A DNA stretch of 64,000 bases from Sipunculus nudus (lineage: Eukaryota > Annelida > Sipuncula > Golfingiida > Sipunculidae). The stretch is from positions 55,894,118 through 55,958,117 of the forward strand of contig CM049317.1 in the NCBI GenBank assembly GCA_026874595.1, in the 5' to 3' direction. The first letter of the stretch is position 1. Every line of letters begins with the position of its first letter. The notes beneath the pieces were generated by a model. It had not been told where the DNA came from. It did not search any database and saw only the letters and a program-made list of their open reading frames with translations. This document shows positions 60,001 to 64,000 of this stretch, piece by piece. A program made the position numbers and the translations under genes.

Positions 60001-63000
60001 GATATGTCTGTGTGGATATATAAATAAATATATTATTTTCTAGTGGCAGAGTTGGGTCAAAGTACTTATATGTACTCAGTTAATCCTCCTCAGTTAAACA
60101 AGTTAACTTCTCAAACAACCCAGTCACCACTTTAGATGTCAGCTATTGTTCCATTGTTGCTAACTGTGATAAACTTGTTTAAAAGTACCCTGTCAAGCAA
60201 TACAAATATTTGGGCTGCATTATCAACAGCAAACTGCAAGATGACGATGACATATTGCGACAAATGCGCCTACTGTACATACGGGCAAATATGTTAAAAC
60301 AAAAATTCAAACTCAGAAACAGTTAAGATATTATTATTTTAAATGTTTTGTTACTCTTTATATTGTGCCAGTCTCTGGTGTAAATACAGAAAGTCCAGCA
60401 TAGAAAAGGTGAAAGTGGCGTACAATAATGCTTTTAGGATATTTCTTGGCTTTCCAAAACACTGCAGCATCAGCAAAGAATTTATCAGTCGTAACATATT
60501 TTGACGCACTAATGCGCAAACAGTTTTATTCATTAAAAATGAGAATAACTGAATCTGACAACCTGTATGTCAGAACTTTGTATGAATCTGATCTATACCT
60601 AAAGTCAGACTTGTTTAATGTTCATAACCAGAAGATGTTTGTTATCAGATTATAAGTAATAATGCAGTTGGCCTAAATCCTATTTTATTTGCTTTCTACT
60701 GTTCTTTTCTTTCTATTCTTATTTACTTTCATTGTTTCTGTATATGGACCATGAGTCTGTAATAAAACATTATTATTATTATTATTATCACTGTAAAACT
60801 TGCTGGAAATTGTCACCTCATTGGAGGATTTTATTGTTGTCCCCTGGGATAAGCTTGGTTAAAGCATGTACTTACTGACAGCCTGAGTTCTAACAGTCAC
60901 TCTTAATAATTAATTATGGCTCCATTATTTGCTGAGTTCAACTGACTTGATTACAATGTGCAATCACTGTACCATAATTTTTTTGTAATATGTTTGGCAT
61001 TCATTTAATGAGGAAAAGTGGTAATATAATTTTTTTTAATTACTCAAAAGTACTCATTTTTATGAATACTTTCAAAGTACTTGAGTACTGGTACAAGTAC
61101 TTTTGTCATTTTGAAGAAAGTACTTGAGTATAAGTACTGAGTACTCTAAAATGTACTCATGAGTAAAAGTACTTCGAGTATGAGTCTTTTGGACCCAAGT
61201 CTGTCTGGTGGTACTTGGATATCAGTGATAAACTCTTCACACTTACCAATCATTACTGAGTGCAGCCTCGTTCTCATTGTTTCCTGCCCAGATGGTGATT
61301 GAAGGATGTCTTTTAAGTCTGCGGACCTACAACAGTAATAAAACAGAGATGATCCAGTGACTGAATAAAGTACCCATGTATGAACTCTATTTGATGGTCT
61401 ACTATCTGTCAATAAAATAATTAGAATAAGTAACTTTTTGTATGTTTAAGAATATATTCAATTTATTCAAGAAAAGCTCAAACTGAAACACAGTCAAAGC
61501 AATCCCTGATAAGTACTGATGATATGTTATCCAGGGCATCATTTTTCTTAACCAAATGTCTGTGGATTAATAAACTCTTGTGTATATTACTTGGTATACC
61601 TATAATTCAATAGAAACAAAACATGAGTAGAATTTTAAATAAATTATTGCTCATATGAATCTCTATTGCAACTCTAGTTTAAATATAATTGAAAACCCAG
61701 TATTTTAAAATAGACCATTTGCACTGGGAATCCACCTTGGGTTACACTGACTGTTTAATAATGCAGTGAGCCACACTTCAGCCAAATAAATCACATCTCT
61801 AGTGGAGGGCACTTTTGTGGTCTGACCAGGGTTTGGTTTCTACCCAGTATAGAAAGGTATTTCTACCCTACCAAGGGTAGAATAGGGTAGAAATACCTTT
61901 CTACCAGGTAGAAATGGGGTAGTAATGGGTAGAAACCTCAGCTGGTCTGACTGAAATATGTTTAAGTGGCACATTTTAGTGGATGCAGAAATAATGAAAG
62001 TATAACCAGTCAGCAAACAAGATAGGAAAAAATCATTTTATTAAAAACATAAAAAAACTGCAATTTAAACAAAAAAATGAAGTTCAGAAACCATTTCTGA
62101 AACCTATGCCAGCCTAAGCAGGGTTTCCCATATGCAGTGATGCATGTCATTTTAATTGATTTAATCACAAATTTGTGATCAAGTGAATAATTAGGAAAAC
62201 CAACACATATCACTTGGAGGGTTTCAGAAACCATGAAGCATGCAGGGTGATGTGTGTGATACATAACTGAATTCAGGTTTCCTTGTGCCCAGCAAAGCTT
62301 GACAAACCCTGATGATGATTTAATTAACTTATTAAGGTACTAACTTGTTACCTTTATATAAGTGATACTTTTATTTATCTTTTATGCCATTAAACAAATG
62401 ATTTTATATATTTTTTAATTCCCATGAGGGTTTCTACCCTAACCACCATTTCTACCCATGGTAGAAAGTATTTTTACCCTTTCGGTAATTACCCAGTAAT
62501 TATCAGGGTAATTATCTTACAGGGTAGAAAACTGCAAACCCTGTAACAATGGTCCTAACAGTGCCTTAAGGAACCTGGAAGTGGCTCTGTGATCCTTACA
62601 GCGACCCAGTGATCCTAACAGTGACTCTGATCCTTGCAGTAATTCAGTGATTCTTACAATGACTCAATGACCCTTACAGTGAAGCATGGACCCTTACAGT
62701 AACTCAGTGATTCTAACAGTGATTCAGTGATCCTTCCATTGTCTCAATGATCTGCACAGTAATTCAGCGACAGTGACTCAGTGACTCTTTTAGTGACTCA
62801 GTGATCCTTACAGGGAATCAAGAGATCCTTACAGGGAGTGAGTGATTCTTACATTGTCTTAATGATCTGCACAGTGATTGAGTGACAGTGACTGAATGAC
62901 GATTACAGTGACCCAATGACCCTAACAGTGACTCAGTGATCCTTACAGTGACTCAGTGATTCTGACAGTGATTCAGTGATCATAAAAGGGAATCAAGCGA

Positions 63001-63231
63001 TCCTTACAGGGATTGAATGATCCTCACACTGAAATATCGAAGTAGATACTAGCTTTCTGTGTCTAAGGAATCCTGTCTTGAACACAAACAGACCTGATGG
63101 GTGACCTCCATGCGGACGTTGTCCAGGAACTCCGTCGTTGACGGATACAACGCACACGCGTACATGAAATCCTGCCAGATCATGAGCCCTAAACGGTCTG
63201 TCAGCTCGTAAAATGCATCTGACTCATACAC
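39621..63231 (-). CDS. MANBA: Beta-mannosidase, C-terminal 529 aa (10 exons; 5' part off the right edge)
   Basis: Ten minus-strand exons join in phase: 63231-63094, 61326-61247, 53874-53684, 48434-48255, 47228-47131, 45717-45573, 44200-44031, 42131-41976, 41393-41199 and 39857-39621. They match animal lysosomal beta-mannosidase (glycoside hydrolase family 2), which removes the terminal beta-1,4-mannose in the last step of N-glycan breakdown. Key features are [13 protein letters not shown], the acid/base motif WAGNNENE, the nucleophile motif [45 protein letters not shown], and a C-terminal Ig-like region with APFVWL and FSDNGF. The N-terminal jelly-roll domain and signal peptide are outside the window. 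The introns are loaded with transposons, including a same-strand DIRS element. Both catalytic glutamates are intact, so the gene looks functional. Confidence 0.93.
39930..40290 (+). repeat. Dispersed repeat B, copy 2 (MANBA last intron)
   Basis: Partner of 30880-31230: atgtagtccgttca, ccttgaaatgtaacaaatt, gtttgacagttgagacaag and tatcaggaag in order. Confidence 0.65.
40540..40890. repeat. Pearl-like element fragment with GACA repeat
   Basis: Contains gacagacagacagacagatgg near 40660 (a GACA microsatellite) and the tag ggcccatgggtcatgatgct at about 40848. The same tag-and-microsatellite pair marks the arrays at 35.6 and 56.1 kb. Confidence 0.5.
41199..41393 (-). CDS. MANBA: MANBA exon (in-window 9)
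   Basis: 195 nt, 65 codons, between cattgcag and AAG|gtatga. It holds a Cys pair (QAGCTPATC) comparable to the RCGNCTRESC segment of mammalian enzymes. Confidence 0.9.
41445..41790 (-). repeat. Dispersed repeat A, copy 3
   Basis: Shares ggccagaaaac, cacag, gtttataat and gccaaaa blocks with the 37.2-kb copy in the same order. The outer part is lost. Confidence 0.5.
41976..42131 (-). CDS. MANBA: MANBA exon (in-window 8)
   Basis: 156 nt, 52 codons, between tttcacag and AAG|gtatgt. It encodes part of the C-terminal beta domain, with [15 protein letters not shown]. Confidence 0.9.
42180..42380. repeat. TCTG/TCTC pyrimidine-rich simple repeat
   Basis: Degenerate TCTG and TCTC runs in the intron upstream of MANBA exon 8 (minus-strand sense). 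No gene content. Confidence 0.75.
42473..42960. mobile_element. 488-bp hAT-type nonautonomous element
   Basis: The ends are CAGCGTTGTTATTTTTCCC and its inverted partner GGGAAAAACTTAACAACCCTG. A perfect 8-bp target duplication, CATCCAAA, flanks both sides (42465-42472, 42961-42968). Eight-base duplications and CAGnG ends define hAT transposons. The inside has repeated GGGAAAAAC motifs and a TG repeat near 42755-42783. It has no transposase. It sits in a MANBA intron. Confidence 0.9.
43630..43990 (+). repeat. Dispersed repeat C, copy 2
   Basis: Partner of 3380-3660. It runs up to the 3' border region of MANBA exon 7; the last bases, atttggaaaacgtttgcttg, are close to the exon. Confidence 0.55.
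44031..44200 (-). CDS. MANBA: MANBA exon (in-window 7), 3' end uncertain
   Basis: The acceptor ctttacag and [17 protein letters not shown] are secure. For the 3' end I use AAG|gttggg (170 nt). An alternative donor GGG|gtgaca at 44085 keeps the same phase and would drop 18 residues, bringing the length closer to vertebrate MANBA. Confidence 0.8.
44201..45572 (-). other. MANBA intron without recognised insertion
   Basis: About 1.4 kb of AT-rich intron. No repeat family from the rest of the window was recognised. Confidence 0.5.
45573..45717 (-). CDS. MANBA: MANBA exon (in-window 6)
   Basis: 145 nt between aatgacag and ATAG|gtaaca. It encodes [17 protein letters not shown], near the end of the catalytic barrel. 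Confidence 0.93.
46307..46552. mobile_element. GGTATGG-family element, copy 4, one end lost
   Basis: The left end, GGCC..AAGGTATGGTTCTCAGGCAC, is intact and oriented like copy 3. Sequence similarity stops at gaaaatcaaaataaaaatt, before the right terminal repeat. It lies just beside the MANBA minisatellite. Confidence 0.75.
46600..47130 (-). repeat. 47-48 bp minisatellite derived from MANBA exon 5 end and donor
   Basis: About 10-11 units, with starts near 46605, 46652, 46700, 46747, 46795, 46842, 46889, 46936, 46981, 47028 and 47078. On the plus strand each reads acacactgacctgtgtcatg then taggtgaagtacaag and an A run. Read on the minus strand every unit contains CTTCACCTACATGACACAG|gtcagtgt, the same as the true exon end and donor at 47131. 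The array begins directly after the real donor. Confidence 0.93.
47131..47228 (-). CDS. MANBA: MANBA exon (in-window 5), source of a minisatellite
   Basis: 98 nt between ttcaacag and CAG|gtcagtg. It ends with [10 protein letters not shown]. The last 25 or so bases of this exon and its donor are repeated about ten more times just downstream (46600-47130). Confidence 0.92.
47556..48041. mobile_element. 486-bp hAT-type nonautonomous element
   Basis: The ends CAGTGGCGTCAA and TTGACGCCCCTG form an inverted repeat extended by GGGTGG/CCACCC blocks. The perfect 8-bp target duplication CTTGAGGG lies at 47548-47555 and 48042-48049. The interior is TA repeats (47600-47660, 47695-47760) and AT-rich sequence with G runs near both ends. 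No transposase is present. Confidence 0.9.
48255..48434 (-). CDS. MANBA: MANBA exon (in-window 4), nucleophile Glu
   Basis: 180 nt between catcatcag and CATG|gtaatg. [14 protein letters not shown] carries the nucleophile glutamate, and MHRQHH follows. Confidence 0.93.
48435..49721 (-). other. MANBA intron, part between exon 4 and the DIRS element
   Basis: About 1.3 kb without a recognised repeat or exon. Confidence 0.45.
49722..50036. repeat. Palindromic terminus of DIRS element, two 69-bp arms
   Basis: The arm at 49722-49790 is the reverse complement of 49967-50036 apart from one or two bases, with about 176 bases between. A further direct partial copy (tgtgagctgtttctgtatta) lies at about 50053-50073. 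Inverted and split terminal repeats are normal for DIRS-type elements. Confidence 0.85.
50138..51310 (-). pseudogene. DIRS tyrosine recombinase, broken
   Basis: The N-terminal part (about 51310-50890) holds a SAM-like fold region, [15 protein letters not shown] and [23 protein letters not shown]. After a frameshift the catalytic part has the first Arg in [13 protein letters not shown] (about 50810), the His-x-x-Arg pair in KAHDIRAL (about 50390), and the nucleophile Tyr in [10 protein letters not shown] (about 50290). All four catalytic residue types are present, but a poly-G frameshift and a TAG separate them. Confidence 0.85.
51130..51930 (-). pseudogene. DIRS RT thumb fused to post-RNase H linker
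   Basis: It continues the RT frame beyond the stop: YLDDWLVHA, then [13 protein letters not shown] and FLGVTLD. At SVFARLG it jumps to RPEFDLFD, which in related elements lies beyond RNase H, so roughly 150-200 residues are gone. Further on [18 protein letters not shown] marks the conserved linker before the recombinase. The middle is frameshifted. Confidence 0.75.
51955..52692 (-). pseudogene. DIRS reverse transcriptase, fingers/palm part
   Basis: 245 open codons. The order is a lead-in ([19 protein letters not shown]), then [17 protein letters not shown], the catalytic palm motif [11 protein letters not shown] and the FRALPFGI motif. This matches RT domains of DIRS-type elements. The first catalytic Asp is present. 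The frame stops at TGA; the second palm motif, YLDD, lies in the same frame immediately after that stop. Confidence 0.85.
52740..53683 (-). other. MANBA intron, AT-rich part
   Basis: Nothing recognised between the DIRS element and exon 3. Confidence 0.4.
53684..53874 (-). CDS. MANBA: MANBA exon (in-window 3)
   Basis: 191 nt between ttgcag and GATG|gtgtgt. It encodes [16 protein letters not shown] and the [12 protein letters not shown] loop seen in animal beta-mannosidases. Confidence 0.92.
53980..54016. repeat. AAT microsatellite
   Basis: About 12 AAT/ATA units in a row. Confidence 0.95.
54530..55165. mobile_element. hAT-like element containing a nested SINE
   Basis: The ends CAGGCATGGATTTAGG and CCTGGGTCCAGGCCTG are imperfect inverted repeats. 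Both flanks read catat, a possible 5-bp target duplication like that of the 31.7-kb element. The inside holds a SINE (54553-54977) and a run of 24 C (55121-55144). Confidence 0.65.
54553..54977 (-). repeat. tRNA-derived SINE nested in hAT-like element
   Basis: Read on the minus strand it starts ccggcttctgtggctcagg, box A ctcaggagtagagcg and box B gggttcaaatct, followed by the family body and tail. It is flanked by ggatttaggatttttt and ggatccaggatttttt, a 14/16 match that fits a target-site duplication inside the older element. Confidence 0.75.
55440..55690 (+). repeat. Dispersed repeat A, copy 4
   Basis: Shares atttatcagcaagc..gtaaacagagtt, ttggaaaacc.tatgacaggagttg and ttgcgaagc with the 29.1-kb copy, same orientation, more diverged. 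Confidence 0.5.
55708..56040 (+). repeat. tRNA-derived SINE, near full length
   Basis: A tRNA-like head (tctatggctcagggcaag..gtgagttggaatctcag) is followed by cagggtgagagctctgcagg, gtttcactcacaaat, aggtgcagtagtcaccagg and the tail atgcagatgtacac. It lies 730 bp from the oppositely oriented copy at 54.6 kb. Confidence 0.75.
56055..57240 (+). repeat. 144-bp tandem array with GACA tail (pearl-like element)
   Basis: After a tag (gacccacaggtcttgacgct) about seven units follow, with gtgacc starts near 56143, 56237, 56381, 56525, 56670, 56815 and 56953: a period of about 144 bp, the first unit shorter. Most units contain TGTGACCTTGACCTTTGACC. The array ends in a GACA/GACAGACA microsatellite at 57095-57130. 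Tandem core plus tetranucleotide tail is the layout of oyster pearl elements (nonautonomous Helentrons); class inferred. Confidence 0.75.
57241..59339 (-). other. MANBA intron sequence, mostly unremarkable
   Basis: A fragment acaggtggtgccaccac near 57280 is from the 335-bp unit family. The rest shows no exon or clear repeat. Confidence 0.4.
59340..59725 (+). repeat. Single 335-bp-family unit with ACGG-type tail
   Basis: Has attattctgggaggtaattt, the ccccatagctt phrase, gacctaatttcaggtttcca and gatttgtgccctg, as in the 35.6-37.1 kb array. It ends with ggacggccggatgaccggat and tggacgacagac, the ACGG/GACA tail expected of pearl-like elements. Confidence 0.65.
60180..60790 (+). mobile_element. 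Non-LTR retrotransposon 3' end, fragment 2
   Basis: From 60198 the frame reads [20 protein letters not shown] then [17 protein letters not shown], the RT thumb signature YLG.I....D..D...R. Frameshifted remains follow, with [19 protein letters not shown]. The 3' end has ggaccatgagtctg, AATAAA (60761-60766) and an ATT tail, like the 9.4-kb fragment. It is a dead, 5'-truncated copy. Confidence 0.8.
61247..61326 (-). CDS. MANBA: MANBA exon (in-window 2), acid/base Glu
   Basis: 80 nt between gttgtag and G|gtaagt. [20 protein letters not shown] holds the general acid/base glutamate of GH2 (NE motif). Confidence 0.93.
61827..61943. mobile_element. 117-bp GGTAGAAA-rich mini element
   Basis: It begins CAGGGTTTGGTTTCTACCC and ends GGGTAGAAACCTCAGCT, flanked on both sides by the perfect 8-mer GGTCTGAC (61819-61826, 61944-61951). 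The interior is almost entirely GGTAGAAA and its complement. The left end and duplication length fit hAT; the right end is degenerate. Confidence 0.6.
62427..62543. repeat. Second GGTAGAAA-type element or fragment
   Basis: Shares gagggtttctaccct on the left and agggtagaaaactgc..aaaccctg on the right with the 61.8-kb element. The flanks do not show a clean target duplication. Confidence 0.5.
62560..63030. repeat. About 20-bp minisatellite beside MANBA exon
   Basis: Degenerate units of ccttacagtgactcagtgat and variants (ATTCAGTGA, GACTCAATGA) occur more than 20 times. It ends about 65 bases before MANBA exon 1 of the window. Confidence 0.85.
63094..63231 (-). CDS. MANBA: MANBA exon (in-window 1)
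   Basis: 138 nt, 46 codons, phase 0 at both ends, between ctgtttcag and CAG|gtctgt. It encodes the catalytic-barrel segment [16 protein letters not shown] and [10 protein letters not shown]. Confidence 0.93.
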
Positions 63232-63569
63232 CTGAAACAGAATATGATAATATTACCAGCAGTATAATATACAGTTGAAACTCAGTAATCTGACAATATC
63301 CTAACACCACCACCATATTCTGACTTGATGTGCATGTGAAGTGGTTGTTCATGTATAACCAGTGGTGATCACAGAAGACCAGTTACATGCATGGTATGTA
63401 GAGATAAGTGAATTGAGAATGATCAGTGTTTCAATCTAAAACACTCACAAAAGACAACCATAATATTATATATATCTTCTATGTAATCAAGGACAGGGAA
63501 TATTGACATATGTGGGTATAATGCACATTATTTCATTGTTTGAGAATTGCACTGCAACCATTTATCAGG

Positions 63570-63850
63570 CCATAGATTCAATAAGGTACTATTTTGTAAA
63601 AAAAAAGTGACAAAAAAATGCACATAGCTCATTAAATTAACCAAAATATAGGTGGCCCAACCAAATCTGCTCTGCAGTTAACTGTGACAAACAAACACAA
63701 CCAGTGTACACAACTTTGCACTTCAACCATTTAAGGCCAAAGATTCAAAAAGGTATTATTTTGAAAACAAGGGACACATGGGTCACATCGCTCAGCTGAA
63801 TTTTGGAAAATATTAGTAACTGCAAAATATTTTTTATTTCTTATGGTTTT
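63570..63850. repeat. Pearl-like tag and 335-bp-family remnants
   Basis: ataggtggcccaaccaa..ctgc is a remnant of the 335-bp unit start, and gggacacatgggtcac followed by atcgctcagctgaa near 63773 is the common tag. The phrase aaccattta..gcca.agattca occurs twice, at about 63556 and 63724. Confidence 0.5.
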
Positions 63851-64000
63851 TCCATGTATATTACCATTTTAAAAACAAAGAGAAAATGGCCCAGCTTAAA
63901 TGAAACTCTGTAAATTATAGAATAATGGACATAAGTTAAAGCATATGGACTGTGTAATAAATGAAACCTTGGGCCTGAAACCATTTAGTGATGCACCAAG

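Noticed and set aside
61827-62543. One single 717-bp DNA element with CAGGGTTTG ends
   Set aside because: The flanks of the long interval do not match, whereas the shorter 61827-61943 interval has a perfect 8-bp flanking repeat. I therefore treat them as two units.

Overview
This window reads as nuclear DNA of an invertebrate animal, most likely a marine mollusc and perhaps a bivalve. The evidence is: genes split into small exons with GT..AG borders, long AT-rich introns full of transposons, tandem elements that resemble the oyster pearl/Helentron type, tRNA-derived SINEs, non-LTR tails and a DIRS-type tyrosine-recombinase retroelement. No prokaryotic organisation is visible. The species call is inference; the exon models are read directly from the sequence.

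Four protein genes can be supported. (1) A secreted single-CUB-domain protein of about 149 aa on the minus strand (19670-22201, three exons). (2) and (3) A divergent, head-to-head pair of double-hotdog, acyl-ACP/acyl-CoA thioesterase-like genes: minus strand 26740-30338 (321 aa) and plus strand 32534-34812 (319 aa). Both have the same three-exon structure: 110 nt, 95 nt, and a last exon of 761 or 755 nt, with identical intron phases. (4) The C-terminal part (10 exons, about 529 aa) of lysosomal beta-mannosidase (MANBA, GH2) on the minus strand, 39621-63231; the 5' exons lie beyond the right edge.

Layout: 1-19.6 kb holds no convincing gene. It has a 66-bp-arm inverted repeat, SINE copies, three copies of a GGTATGG-type inverted-repeat element (one carrying a nested insertion), a 31-bp minisatellite, degenerate GGACTY repeats and a LINE tail. 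19.6-22.2 kb is the CUB gene. 22.2-26.6 kb is repeat-rich spacer. 26.7-34.8 kb is the thioesterase pair. 35.6-37.1 kb is a tandem array of about 335-bp units. 39.6-63.2 kb is MANBA, whose introns carry a decayed DIRS element (49.7-52.7 kb), two hAT-like elements with perfect 8-bp target duplications, a third small element with a perfect 8-bp flanking repeat, a 144-bp tandem array dense in nuclear-receptor-type motifs, a LINE tail and several minisatellites.

The most unusual observations are: a minisatellite of about 47 bp in MANBA whose unit is the exon's own 3' end plus its splice donor, so the true donor is followed by about ten copies of itself; the symmetric divergent thioesterase pair, in which both copies carry Tyr where plant FatA/FatB enzymes have the Asn of the catalytic motif; and the DIRS element that lost its RNase H region and ends in a 69-bp-arm palindrome.
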